DNA of 64,000 bases, from contig OY728142.1 of assembly GCA_963277665.1 (NCBI GenBank), forward strand, positions 14,088,001-14,152,000, read 5' to 3'. This stretch comes from Viscum album (lineage: Eukaryota > Streptophyta > Magnoliopsida > Santalales > Viscaceae). Positions within the stretch are counted from its first letter, which is position 1, and every line of letters begins with the position of its first letter. The position numbers were made by a program, and so were the translations under genes. The notes below the pieces were generated by a model, which saw only the letters and a program-made list of their open reading frames with translations, was not told where the DNA came from and did not search any database. Of this stretch, positions 47,050-60,439 are shown in pieces.

Positions 47050-49960
47050 AAAACAAATACTATAGAATACATAGGACATTCCCATTTCTAAGAATAGAAG
47101 CAGAAGTAGGAGGAAGCTTAGGAGAAGTAATAACTATAAGAATAGATATACCCTTTTGCAAGTGGAATGATGTGGAAAAATAATTAGGAAATAGTGAGAC
47201 CAAAATTTCATATTGTAGGTATAATAGGTGGGGTAGAGGTTGTAATATATGAATCTATGGAAATTAAAACTATGATTGAGGATTAGGAAGGAGATAAAGA
47301 GATTCGAGGAATAGGAAGAGCAGGAGGTTCTAGCACATAAACATTAGAAACAAACATTTAAGGCTCTAAAATCTAGGTGAATTTAGCCACAGCCCTTATC
47401 CCATGTTTCATAACCTAAAGAAACTCATATTTATTTTACATAGACTAATTTATAAGAGGATTCATCAGCAATAACTTCTCCATAATTTCTTTAAAGTTAG
47501 TTATCAGAGGAGGTATCTTTAAATCTTTTTCCAATGAATAGAATTGAGTATTATGATCTATTTTGGTGTAAATCCTTTTGAGATAGTACTCTATTACAGC
47601 CCAAATTAAACCTATATCTTTTTAAGTCTTGATTGATCATTCTCTAATCAAATCATACTATTTTTTCCATGGGTATAAATATCCATTTCCTCTTGCTTTC
47701 TAATATCCATCATAAAGTCCATGAAATTATGAATACCCTCATGAATCAACCTTCAAATCTAATATTCATTAAGATATAATGAATCATAAGGTGGTGTAGA
47801 TACATAATTGGATGGACTATATGTACTAGTCATCACTATGAGATACCTTCTATCCATGGGATCTATCATATCTTTCAAATTAGCTTGTAATTATCCAATG
47901 TGTCATCTAAAATTTTTCATTTCTCTTATTAGAGACTGAATCTCATTGTAAAAATAATCTATTTTCTAGAAATACCTAGGTTGGATGTGTGAAAAAACTC
48001 TCAATAGTGTATGGAATACACTACTCTGTGTCATGAGTATTATCCCAAGTGATACTTAAAAAAATTTATTTTTATAATTTTAAAAGGTCATTTTTGAACT
48101 GTATGAAGTTTATAGAAGTGTTCATTGAAGGAGGTATAGAAGAAGTCTCAAAATCAAAAGATGGAGTAGATCAAGCATGAGTGGGAGAAGATTCATAAGA
48201 TAAAGCATCACTTGGATCAGAATTAAGATCACTGAACTAATTGGTTTTTCTTTGAGCTTCTTCATTAGGAAAGAAAATTTTATGAGGTATCTAAATCTCT
48301 CTAAGAGAGGAATAAGATTATTATTCTTAAAATTCATCCATGATAACCACTTACATACTGGGAGAAGATTTATAAATAGTTTCTTATTGAAAAATATTTT
48401 CAATAATATCTTTGGAAGAATAATAAGTATTTAGAAGACTTAACAAATACTTGGAAGACTCATGTCTGATTAATCCTTATGGAACATGAGTAGAAGGAAT
48501 ATTTGGTGCAACATAATCTCATTTTCTTGAAACAACAACAAGGGAAGGTCCTTTTGGATATTTAGTATTTTCATTGAAATTTTTTGTTACTTCCTTAGTA
48601 CCCTTATCAACCTTATAATCATCATTATAATCCTGGCCATCAAAATCTGTGGGAGCAGGCAAACCCATATGAAATAATGGATTATCTAGAGGGGATTCTT
48701 CACTAAAAGGTGAGTAATCTAAAATGGGAGATTCCCCTATCTATAATATTATTGGAATCTTTTCCACTAGTTATACATCATGATCAGTTTCTATATTAGA
48801 GAGAGCATGTCCAGATAGTATATATATAGGAACTCACTCCCCCTCTGGAGTTACAGCTCCTTCTCCTATTGTTTCAAACAATAACGGTATTTCTAGAAAT
48901 TGTGCATCTTGAACCAGATTCTCAAGAATCATGGGAACATTAAAAGAAATATGGATATTCATGCTCTCTTCAAAGGATATTCTAGCTTCCTTATCCATAT
49001 CCACAGGATAATGAGATTAAACTTTATCAAAAGATTAACTAGTATCAAAAATCTCATTAGGTTTAAAACCAAGATCAATGATATCTCTTGGTCTAGAATG
49101 ATGTGATATTAGATTGAGTATACCATAAATTATCTCCTCATCAGTGATCTGCATCATTCAACAAGGATTCCATTTGATCTTCAACCTTTTGATGGTATTC
49201 CGATTCAAATAGACACCACTGGGAAACACTATTCTCCCATAGGGACAAATATTGTTTGTTCCAGCAAATCCAAAATAAAATTTGGTTATAGAATATTTTT
49301 GAATCATAAATATGGGTTTTTTAACTCTTACATATAACTTAACAAAAATATAAGTAGTCTTAACTAGATAAAAAGAATTGTTATATATAGGGAAATAGAT
49401 CTTGATACATTATAGAGCTAAAATATCCCTTCCTAGGGAAGATAGTGTGCTAAATTATTTTTAGAAATATCCTGCATTCTGCACTTATTTCATTTCAACT
49501 AGTATCTAGTAGGTCATATCATCCATTAGATCTTCCAGCACATTCTCAAACTCTAAATGGGGATATTTTATAGAATATGAGATCTGATCATTTTAAAACT
49601 CATTAATATGAGTAATAATTATAAAATTATACCAAAAGGATAAAGTGAAATCACAATCTTGACTATAGATAACTATACTAATCACACCCTCATGATCTAC
49701 AGGTTCAAACACAAAATTCAATTAAAACACTTTTACAAAGTGTGAATAAAATATGTAAATTTATTCAATGAACCAATTGTTCTAGTTTTAAAAAATAAGG
49801 GCTCTTTATACTAAGGAACATCTAGTTATAGAAAAATTAACATTGAATTCTCACTCATATAATAAATTACAAGAAAGAACATGTGGCTTTAAAATCTTTC
49901 TAGATTTTATCAAACTTTGATTTTCTGTTTTGAATGATTTTGGAACATCAACTATGAAAT
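47050..49960 (-). pseudogene. Extra coding-like region between Sirevirus RNase H and 3' LTR
   Basis: Read on the minus strand, long stretches stay open between few stops: about 49560-49940 (RYFIVDVPKSFKTEN, then FEPVDHEGVISIVIYSQD), 49150-49440 (KTTYIFVKLYVRVKKP, then CPYGRIVFPSGVYLNRN), 48600-49130 (acidic and Pro/Ser-rich, LDYSPFSEESPLDNPLF), 48130-48300 (SYESSPTHA, STPSFDFETSSIPP) and 47720-47960, a possible coiled coil (EIQSLIREMKN) followed by a SSPSNYVSTPPYD segment. An AATAAA lies at 47000-47005. The position fits the env-like ORF of Sireviruses. The first half also recalls, weakly, 30K-type movement proteins, so a captured or inserted endogenous pararetrovirus piece is an alternative. 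No assignment is secure. Confidence 0.35.
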
Positions 49961-50289
49961 ATCTCTTCATTTCAACTAAGAAGAATGAGATTTTTGATTT
50001 GAGAAGCTAGGTATTCGGAAAATGAAGGTTCGAAGGATGGTTCAAAAAGAGGGTTTGGTTTAGTTTAGAAGGTAGCATGAAAATTATGATTCTAATTTTA
50101 CATTTCAATAATTTTAGGTATTTACTTTTATAGTAATGCATGAGAAATAACAATATGTATTTAATATATTTTTAAAAACATATGATTTATTTTTAAATGA
50201 AATAACTATAGAAAACATTCAATAAAAGATGAATGTATATATATTTATAAAAATATTTATAATAAACTTAAAAATAATATTAAAATATT

Positions 50290-51850
50290 TATAAAAACAT
50301 TTTGAACAAAATTTATCATTCCCAATTCATGTTTGATATAGTAAACTCTCTCAATATTTAATGTATTGGTAAATTTTTCATCAAGATGATATTTAGCACC
50401 AATGAAATCAAGAGTTATATCACCATTTTTTAAACTGGTCTCTCAAGAAGTGAACCCTTATATTAATATGCTTTATCCTTAAATGAGAAAATAGTTTTTT
50501 AGAAAAAATTTTAGAAATTTAATTTTAAAAATTTATAGGGACATGTATGAATTGGTATCCATAGTCCAGTAATGTGTGTTTCATCTAAGTAATCTATACA
50601 AAATAACTACCTAAAACTTTTTACTCAACTTCAGTAGTAGATAATGTAACTGAATTCTATTTCTTACTACACAATAAAACTAAATACTTCACCAAAAGAT
50701 GAAATGTTATTGAGTTTATTTTTTTAACTAACTTACAACTACCAAAATAAATATCTTAATAACTAACTAATTCAAATTAATTTATTTTTGGGTAAAATAA
50801 TCAAAATAAGTTTTATTCCATAGGTTTTAAAAAAAATTAATAATATTAAAAAGAAATTATTTAAGGTTTTCATAAAAAATGTGCACACATGAACACACTG
50901 AACATAATATTAAGTAGACTATAATTTAAGTATAATAAACTTACAAGCATACATCTATAAGTAGTTTGATCTACTAACTTTCTGATTTCATCATGATATA
51001 TCATACATGTTCTGCTAATGGGAGCATCACTACTTTTTGTTCTATCCAAACCAAATATTTATAAATGATACTTTGTGTATTTTCTTTGATTGAAAATACT
51101 TTCTTATTTATTTTAAAATATTTTAAATCATATAAAGTATTTTATATCACCCATTAAACTTATATCAAATTCATTTTTGATCATTTTATAAAATTCAATA
51201 CACAATGAGATTTTGGGTGATTTAAAAATAATATCATTAAGATACATTTTCATAATTAAAATATCCTTTAAAATTATTAATATAAATAGATTTGGGTGAG
51301 AAACGCCTTTGGTAAAACCAGTTGAAATAAAAAATAAGTTGAGCCTATCATAAAAATCTCTAGGTTCTTGTTTTAATCCATACAAACATTTTGTTATTTT
51401 AAGAACATAATTTTGAAAAATTAGGGTGTTTAATTCTAATGGTTGTTCAAAACATAAATCCTCAATAATATATCTATTTACTAATTAACTCTTGAAATAT
51501 ATTTGATATAGTTCAGAGTTAATATGTGAAGTATTTGAAATAAATATTCTAGTGGACTTAAGTATAGATACTAATGAAAAGGTTTATTTATAGTTAATAC
51601 CTTCTTATTTATTATATCCTTATGAAACCAATATATAATTTTTTTATAATGATTATACCATAATAATCATCCTTATTTATATATACACACTTAGTTCCAA
51701 TAGTTAAGTAGTCTTAAGGTCTATCTACTAATTCCTATACTTTATTCCTTTCAATGCGGTTCAATTCTTCTTTCATTATTATTACCCAATGTTCATCATT
51801 GATTGATTCATTGATGTTCTTAGGTTCAATATTTGACAATAAATATTGAT
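50290..51850 (-). pseudogene. Copia reverse transcriptase and RNase H, degenerate
   Basis: RT starts near 51850 with EPKNINESINDEHWVIIM and RNKV...ELVDRP...IGTKCVY. MYGLKQEPRDFYDRL then MKMYLNDIIF lie in the open frame 51128-51385; the catalytic YVDD reads YLND. RNase H follows: IFGLDRTKSSDAP near 51030-51070, LLYLNYSLLNIMFSVF near 50900-50960, SKK-stop-NSVTLST near 50640-50670, RIKHINIRVHFLRDQF near 50440-50490, and an ELGMIN end near 50320. The resemblance to the Sirevirus group (IIFGST...LCxEFxxMM...SMMGELKYFL pattern) is strong. Stops and the Asp-to-Asn change show an inactive copy. Confidence 0.9.
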
Positions 51851-52189
51851 GTTAAACATTATTTATTAGTGAGGCTCTATTTTTAGTTCCTCTATCTAGA
51901 TCTCAAATTATATCCTCTAAAGGGTAGTGTTTAATGGTACTAGTAGTTCTAGAGATAGAAGTACTTGGTACTTCATTTTCTTCTTTAGGTTCATGAAGAG
52001 ATTAGCAATCTATTTCAGGAAATTTATTTTCTAAATCGGTATAAAGATAAAAATATATAGAGGTATTAATGATATTTATATTTTATATATCATCATAAAT
52101 ATTTTCAAAAGAAGGTTTGGGTTGATGTGGATCAATCTAATCAAAAATGGTACAAAAAGTTTCTTTTAAAACTATATATTCTTTATTAA

Positions 52190-52960
52190 AGACCCTATAA
52201 GATTTACTACGTGTTAAAAATACATTTAAAATTACCACATAACTATTTTTTTGGAAATTTTCCTAGATTATATTTTTTATAAGAATATAATCTTTATAGA
52301 GAAAACAATAAAGTAATTTACTTTAGGTTTTCTACCATTCCATAATTCATATATATTCTTTTCCAAGATATATCATATAAAAAATCTATTAATTTAATAT
52401 CATGTTGTGTAAAAGGATTCATCCAAAAAATATATAGAAGTTTTATATTCAATACTCATTGTTCTATAAATTTCTTGAGGAGTCTTATTCTTTCTTTCAA
52501 CAACCCAATTTTTTTAGGTGTTCATGGTGTCGTGAAACTATGAGTATAGCCATGTTGTGAGCAGAGAGATCAAAATTATTGATTCTATAAATCATGGACA
52601 TGATCAATTCTTAAGTACTTTATGATACTTACACTAAGGTTTTTTATGGATTTATCACACTTATTAAAATAGTTACTAGCTTAGATTTTTTGAGAAAGGA
52701 AAAATGTCCATGTATATCTTGAATAATAATCAACTATAACATAAGAATAATGTTTTCTTGTTAAACTGGAAACTCTAGATAGTCCAAATAAATCCATGTG
52801 GTCCAAATGTAGTGGTTGAGAGGTAGAGACCTCTTACTAAATTTTGAAAGATATTTTGGGTTTGTTTCTCTTTTTATAGGGATTATAAATTCTGTTTTAA
52901 AAAAAATCTAGCATAGGTGGATCTTTGAAAAAACCTTTCTTAGTTAGATTTCTAAGAGAG
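52190..52960 (-). pseudogene. Copia integrase, degenerate
   Basis: Minus-strand pieces give HMDLFGLSRV...YVIVDYYSRYTWTFF (52690-52810, containing the first catalytic Asp), IIKYLRIDHVHD (near 52600, second Asp region), HSFTTP with a degenerate QNGVVERKN block (52495-52550), then IYFLDESFY and a YELWNGRKP segment at 52340-52440. These are the standard integrase core blocks of plant copia elements. Frameshifts and stops are frequent. Confidence 0.85.
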
Positions 52961-53269
52961 TATATATTTCAATTACAAAATATTCTATGTAATAAAAAAT
53001 AATCTATAAGAAAATCACTCAAAGAATAATCATTTGGAGAAAATAATGAATCTAAATTAATAGAATGGACATTATCATTTCTAAAATAATTAATTTCCAA
53101 AGAATTCTTAAAATCAAAAAATATTAAATAATTGTTTTCAAATTTCACATTAAAACCATCATCACATAATTTATTAATAATAATAAAATTATATTTTAAA
53201 TAGTGAAAATATAAAACATTATAAATAAGGATAGATTTAAAGTTACAAATTTAGTTATGTCAAGAGATT

Positions 53270-53420
53270 TTTTCTATTGCATTATCACCAAATGAGAAAT
53301 TACCACCATCCACCTTTATAAGATTTTAAAGTTTGAATAGTCTCTATTAATATTTTTGTAACATACACTATCTATATACCATATATTTTTACTAGATCTC
53401 ATTAATAATTTCTCCTAAAA
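53270..53420 (-). pseudogene. Copia protease / pre-integrase segment, degenerate
   Basis: The minus strand gives WYIDSVC (53363-53386), where the active-site motif is normally DSG, then a DGGNFSFGDNA-like segment and KIS. This is the short protease plus gag-pre-integrase joint upstream of the integrase. Confidence 0.7.
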
Positions 53421-53899
53421 TAAATTAAATTCACATTGATTTTGGTACCCAGATCTATTTGGGTCTAAGAAGATGAGAAATCAAATCTTTTTAATCCAAA
53501 TTTATTTTATAGGATTATTAGAAACATATCTAAAATATTTAGAAATAAAATAACTTTTTTGTCCAAAATATTTTGAATGATTTCCAGAATTTATATAATT
53601 ATAATGAAATAAAACTCTATTTTGAAACTAGGAGTAAAATAGTTTATATATAGTTCACTTTTATGTTCCGGTGATAAAAAATCACCTCTTGTTTTAGGAA
53701 CATCATGAATTATTAGAATTTGAATAAGGTTCTTATTCTTATAGAAAAACCATCAATGTCCCTTTTAAACTATTCATTTAATATTTTCAGACCAGTATTC
53801 ACTTTTAACATATTAAGATGCTTTTCTTTTTCAATGATAAGTAAAAAATATTCTACAGCTTATAAAAGATGATATTCTTTCAAATTTTTATATTTTAAT

Positions 53900-54740
53900 T
53901 TTAACTCATTCATGTTATCTTACAACATATCATAATGTTCTTCTAATTATTCATAATAAATTTTTAAACCATTAGGGATATAATAAGAAATAGAAGGTAC
54001 ATTAGAGGCGATATACATAAATCATATACAATATTTTTCATTTATATCTTATTGGATTGAATTTGAATCATTGGCGTTATCCTAAAATGTAATCCAAGTA
54101 GATTTCATTTTTATTTTGGTTCTTTTATCCTTATTTTAATGTTTTGCTTTTTAATTGAGCTTCAGACAATCAATCTTTATGTGTATTTTTTTTCTCATTC
54201 ATAATATGTTATCTCATTAGATGAGTCATCCTTTTTCAAATCTTTCTTTCAATTACATATCTTTTAATATATTCTATTATAGTTGGACATTGTAAAAAAA
54301 TTATAAAACTTAGTTAACCTTATATATAGATTATCTATTTCTTCATCACTTTTAGTGTCACCTTCACTTCCATTTGTACTGCAAGATTTAAAATATTCCT
54401 TTTCTTTCAACTATATTACATTAAATGTAACATATTTTAATTTTTATTCATTATATTCTTTTTTTACCTTCATCTATTCTTCAAAATTAATCAGTTTTTC
54501 AATAACCTTCTTCACTGGTAGTTTTCTGATTTCACATTATTCATTGATAGATACTATAGTGCCTCTCTATATATCTGATATAAATCTCAAGATTCTCATT
54601 ATATAAGATTTGTATGCATCATATTTCCAAGTGTAATCTTGGTTCTTCTGATCTCATTAAACCTAAGATTTGTTTCTAAGATTGATTCATCAGGATTCAT
54701 TTAAAAATTACAATATCTAATAGTGTATGTATTCTGACTT
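53900..54740 (-). pseudogene. Copia gag, degenerate
   Basis: The minus strand gives ILRFISDI (near 54590), IRKLPVKKVIEKLINFEE (near 54475-54535), NGSEGDTKSDEEIDNLYI (near 54320-54375) and a coiled-coil-like spacer (NELKLKYKNLKEYHLL near 53870-53920). This matches the plan of Sirevirus Gag: capsid, acidic linker, knuckle, spacer. The zinc knuckle itself is not clearly readable; a decayed trace may lie near 54210-54240. Gag would form the particle. Confidence 0.7.
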
Positions 54741-54770
54741 GTTTCTTTAACATTAAAAGTACAACCATGA

Positions 54771-54938
54771 GACATAGAAAGAGTATCCCAAAAAAAGATA
54801 AACAACATCATGGGAAGACATTCAATTAAATTCATATTCTCTTAAAGTAAAAAAAATAAATCATTCATGTATATTTAGTTTGAATCATAAGAATATTTAG
54901 TTGGATAATCCTATAATGAACAATATTAGGATTCTATT
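54771..54938. other. Junction between Sirevirus gag and the following repeat
   Basis: Similarity to gag stops near 54740 and the next repeat starts at 54939. Nothing recognisable lies between. Confidence 0.4.
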
Positions 54939-56163
54939 CAAACTAGCACCAATCCTGGACCTTCACAATGCTATAAGGGTGTTCTTAATCCCTATGTGCT
55001 TGAAACAAGAGAATAGGAATCATAAGAATCCCTTTGGGAATGATCTTTCATAAATCATATATAAACAACAGTGTAATAAATAAAAAAAGGATCCAAATAG
55101 TTCATAACCAACTACTATGATCTAGTACATTTTCAAACATAATCCAAAAGTAGAAAGATGTTTCTAATATCAAAAAATAAGAAAAAATAATAAAAAATAA
55201 AATAATATTGGACAAACTTGATCTGAGGCCAAACCATCTCACCAAAACCTATGGATTCTATCCATAACCTAAATCACCCCACTTCATCCACGATGATCAA
55301 AGGATAGGTCGAACCAAAAATATAGAACCTCAAATATATAGGTGTGAGATAAAAATCATTATTGGTCACAAAAACCTACCAAATATATACAATATGTTTC
55401 ATTAGGATATTAATAAATTATAGTTTCAATATAAATCTACAAGGTACTCTTTTCATATATTTATTATTTAGAAATCAAAGAAAATCCATAAACATCATCC
55501 AAAACAATTCTATTTTTTTTCAAAACTGATCACATGTATTTTAAAAAAAATCCACCAACCTAATTCATTTCCAAACCACACATACTGTTAAAATTTGTTA
55601 AAAGATACCAATATATTTTATTAAAAATAAAAATAGTCAATTTAAAACATTCTATTAGGAAAATCCATCATTTAATCCAAAACATCCATTTAAAAATATT
55701 CTTTAAAACATCCACACAAGAATCTGTAAATTCTAAATAGTTTTCCATCATCTTTGAAAGCTCATGTTATGTGGGAAACAACCCAAAATAGCTACTTGGG
55801 TCAAACAAAAAAATTATGAACCACATATCACAAGGAAAATATATATCAAACATAAACAAAAAAAGATTCCATAATAGTGAAATACAGAGAAACAGGGAAA
55901 ACATTAAATAGATCAAAATCCCCTCAATTACTAACTAACCAGAAATCATATCTGTCATGTCCTCTATCATAGGTCCTAAAGTGAGACATCATATACCCTA
56001 ATCAATGGACTAGCCTATATTACATCCCAAACAGCCCACTCGACTAGCCTATATGGTCCATGTCAGAGTAGAACTCCCCTGTATAGCCATATTTCATGCT
56101 AGAAGGGACACAAGTAGTGTTCAGCTACCTGGTGCACCATATTTCTAGACTCTCACATAGACA
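54939..56163 (-). repeat. 1.2-kb direct repeat E, left copy (probable LTR segment)
   Basis: Aligns with 60440-61676 over its full length with many substitutions; shared blocks include AATCACCCCAC, TCATCCACGATGATCAAAG and ACCACACATACTGTTAA. Read on the minus strand it is G/T-rich and contains ATAGGCTAGTCGAG and GTGCACCAGGTAG, the style of Tekay-type LTRs. The pair is 5.5 kb apart and could be two LTRs of one element, but no primer site, purine tract or target duplication was found. Confidence 0.5.
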
Positions 56164-59100
56164 CCTGGTTCCCATGACCAAAAATGGATGTTGGGAAAAA
56201 AACAAACAATCCAATTCTAACATATAAGAAAAATAATCCATGATTTTCCCTATCACTCAAAATTGAATAGCCCCAAAAAATAAATCATGCACCCATGATA
56301 TATACAATCATATCCCCATAAAATGGGTAAATAAGATAGGGTAATTCAAGGGTTGTCTTTCACAACCACCATTTTAATATAAAAGTTTCAACCTAGAATT
56401 TAACACCAAAACATGGATTGGGATTCCAATCTGTTTCACATTTCAAACAGTACTATTTCAAACACCAATTAAAAAAGGATGCAAAACACCCACTAAAATC
56501 ATGATAAACATTTCCAAAATAGATCCTACATTTCACAAAAAACTGTGCGCCTTTAAACATTCCATTTAAATCATGAAAACATGGAATTTACATGAAAAAC
56601 TAATTATAAAAAGATCAAAAAACATGAAATGGTTTCAAATATCTTCAAATCTATCACTTATATTCAAAAATACAATAAAAATTAATTTATAATGCTTAGT
56701 AACATCATGAAATTAAAACTAAAATAATTTCAAAGAAATACTAACCTCAATGAATTGAGAATCAAGTTGATACCCTTCAGAACATGTCAACTTCAACTGT
56801 GACCACACCCATGAGGATAAAAATAGTTTCAAAGAACCCTAGATTCAAAAAACCCCATCATTAGATCCACCTAGAACCTAAAATAGATCCACAAGAGACC
56901 TAGGGTTCATGGGAGAAGAAAAAACCAATATAGGAGAGGGGGGGAATGTAAGAGGAGAGAAAGAGAGGAATAAATCACCTCAAACCACTTGTAAATAAAC
57001 CAAGGGAGGGAAAGGATACAAGGTGGAGGAGGTTCGAGAACCTATTTGAGATCTAATGGATTGAATGATGTCGATGGGGAGAAATTAGGGTGAAATAACT
57101 TAAAATAATATAGGGGTTATTTGAGAAAACCTAAAAAAATTAACACTTCAGAAAGACACATGTTTTGAATGCACGGTTTTCCCAACTGTGTGCCAAATAT
57201 GTGTTGGCCACTTTCTAGGCTAGGAACCCACTCACACAGTTACTCTTGGGGGATTTCCAATTTGGAAAATCCATGAACCTCACCCCTGACACACACAAAT
57301 ACTTACTCAACTTCGGGGGATCTCTAAAATAGTAGAAAACCCATCTAGAATTCATATAAAATAGATCTTAAAAAATGATAGGCCCACCCAAATGATCTCT
57401 GTATGATTATTAGTAATGATGTGGGATAAATTTGATCCTCCCAAAAACCCTTAAAAACATGAATTTTCAGCCTAAAACCTAACAAAACTCAAAACCACAT
57501 AAGGAAATATAAAATATAAAATATAAAACTATGACATGGGTCTGTCAAAAACTCTAAAACATGAAACTTTCTCCACCTATAAAATCCACGGTCACAAGTG
57601 AAATAAGGAAAAAATGAATGATCTTAAGAGGATCTAACCAAAAGAACCACCTAATATGATCTAACCTCAAATCCCATAACCAATAATTCTCAAAACAAAC
57701 AAACATATGAACTGCAAGGTTATCAAACTTCCTCAAGCACAACCGACCAAGAACCTCACAAATGAATCCTTATAAATAATTGAAAACCTAAAATGGCCTC
57801 CACACCATTTAGAATTCATGTGAAATGGTATCTTCATCATTTTTAGTTCCTTTAACATGGTGAACTAAATATAAACCATTGATAGATTCATCCCTGAACA
57901 ATAAAAAACAACAAGAGAAACACAGTCTTGGAAACTGGTAATTAAAACCTCAAAAAAGGAAAATCAACCACAATAATCCCCAAGAGAATGAAATGCGTTA
58001 TCAAATCAGGTAATGTGACACATCAATAACCTAGGTTAAACACATGGATAACCCTTTCATAGTTTATATTAACATCCAATCCTAAGAAATAGATTGTATA
58101 AAAATTCAACTAGTAAGATACACACACTAGTTACCCAATCACGCACCCAAGCCCTTTCCCATGTCAAAATAATGAGCACCTCAAAGCATCAAAAAATAAC
58201 TATTGCAACCAAAACTCTTAAATAATATCCACCCAAAAAATGAGAATCAATAAATAGAACACACATCCAACCACAAAACACCCAAGAGAAAGGGAAGTAT
58301 TCCACACAGGAAAAAGGAATGACATAAAACAGAATTCAAATCATTTATCAAAACATTACAAAAAGGAATTTTCAAAAAAATACCTACAAAAATAGTTGAA
58401 TATTCAATACCAATGTTAAAATTTACATAGTAAAGTCCCTAAAAACAATCCACCCTCAATGGATCAAACCTGAGACCTCTTCAAAAAACCCATCCTACCA
58501 AACTTGTGAAAATGACCTGAATGGACACAACTAATGAGATATCTTAGACACATGAGATAGGAGGGCTTTGAATTCCCTATATCTTCACACTATAATAAAT
58601 AAGAGATAGGATATCTCTATAATAAATACCCCTTTACCCCAATATAAAACTCATCCTACTTCGTCTCCTCACTTATCGGGTTATCCTTATTCCCATTGTG
58701 TTTTCACTACATATAAAATGGAACTAAGGCATCACCCACCACAATCTTTCTAGACTGGTCATCTTCTATTCAAATGGCCTCATTTACATGCTCATGAAAA
58801 TATTTCAGAATATATTCCAGTATAAATGAGCCAAAATATGGGAAAATACTACCTTAAAATAAATGGTCTTTCTTGGAATAATTTCCCACCAACATCAAAG
58901 AAATGATGAACAACTTTGAAAATTGATCAACACACTCACTTACTAATTGGTAACCCTAATGAATCTGAAAATCTCAAACACTTACCCTACTTTCAAAACC
59001 TTAGGAAAGAACCAATTAATGAATTAAATCCTAAAAAACTCCCAAGAAATGCCTCCATGAAGCAATTTAGGTACAAAAAATTCCCACTAAACTCATCTAA

Positions 59101-60439
59101 AACTGATGAACGAACTCTTAAAAGCATTCACACATAAAATTCCCACTCCCACAACTCCACTAGGAGTATAGGTAGGCACTATAAATAGAGTAAAATTTTC
59201 CAAAATTATAATGGAAAATATCAAAAAATAAATAAATGAACCACATAAATTCAATCCTCAATCATGAGCCAAATTATTCCCTCACAAACTAAGAATAATC
59301 CCAAAACAATAATCCCACAACTAGGGAACATATCAATCACACCAAAAGAAATTATCCATTTGAAACCACCATTTTACCCAGGAATTTTGAAATTAACATG
59401 CATAATAGTGTATGATTGAAGACCAATCAAACCCAAATTTAAAACAAAACCACATTGGTAGAACACACATTACCATAATGAGGAATGTCACAAAAAATTG
59501 ATTCAAAATTCTACTTCATTTTCAAAAACTATGTATCAAAATAATTCTCATAAAAACTCATTTACCTTTTCAAAACACCTTTAAAAATTGTTTCGAATCA
59601 AAATCCCCTTTCTGATCCCAAAATTCATTCTAAACTCACTTTTGAAATCCTTTTCTTCTAGTAAAACCCAAAGAAACAATTTTAAAACAAATTTTTTCCC
59701 AAAAACCACAAGAGAAACAATAAATTTATAAATCATTCCTTAAAAAATTTGAAAACAAACTTTTCAAAAAATTCATTCATTTCAGAAAATGTTTTTTATA
59801 CAAAATTCAAAAAAAAAATAACCTCACAAACATTCACACAAGGTTCACATGAACCTCTTCCACAAAAATCACCAAGACACTCCTCAATCCACCTCTAACA
59901 AGTGAAATTGACATTTTAAGTAATCCAGAATCAAGAGTTAATAGGATAACTAGGTGATAAATAGTGTTGCACATAATTTCTCTACGAGCATTGGGTGTCT
60001 TGGAGCCAATAATGAAACACACTCTACTAAGGATTTAGACATGAAATCATGGGAACCACATGGTTTCTCAATCTATGTGATCCAACAACACCACTATGTT
60101 CCCCTCACATTCCACCCCAAAACCCAGGATTCATCCCCAATACCACTCACATAATAAAATGGGATCAAAACAACATCAAACAACATCCAAAGTAGAAAAA
60201 AATAAACCTCAGATTCAAAATTAGAAACCTAACTTCCTCTGGAATCTTTTAGATCAATATAAGAAAGAGTTAGATATACTCTCTCTACCCTAACCTCTCA
60301 ATATCTAGATATCTTAATCTTATTTCTACAAGTACATCCCTAAATAATAAAGGATACCCATAGATCTTATTCTCATAGTGTATGAATCCCAACCTTCCTC
60401 TTATAACATTTTTTAACAAACTATCCAAATATTTCATTT
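56164..60439. other. Gene-free C-rich/G-poor stretch between the E repeats
   Basis: The + strand is rich in A and C and poor in G over several kb. No retroviral or host domain is recognisable on either strand. The open frames at 57554-57742, 58916-59137, 59834-60022 and 59954-60154 are short and without motifs. The likeliest content is LTR or untranslated DNA of a minus-oriented Ty3 element. Confidence 0.4.

Larger units (their letters stand above)
46100..54770 (-). mobile_element. Ty1/copia Sirevirus (SIRE/Maximus-type), degenerate
   Basis: From right to left on the minus strand: gag, protease, integrase, RT, RNase H (50290-54740), a long extra coding-like region (about 47050-49960), a GGGGGAG purine motif and a TGTTAGAAT LTR start at 46678. 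The order and the long spacer between RNase H and the 3' LTR are those of Sireviruses, many of which carry an additional env-like frame there. The 5' LTR is not found right of 54770, where a different repeat begins. All reading frames are broken. Confidence 0.85.

Noticed and set aside
55600..55625. TTGGTATC on the minus strand as a Sirevirus primer site
   Set aside because: Only eight bases match, no LTR end adjoins it, and it lies in the middle of repeat E.
58916..59137. 73-codon open frame with Lys/Asn-rich product
   Set aside because: A-rich codon bias only; no similarity to gag or any host protein that I can recognise.
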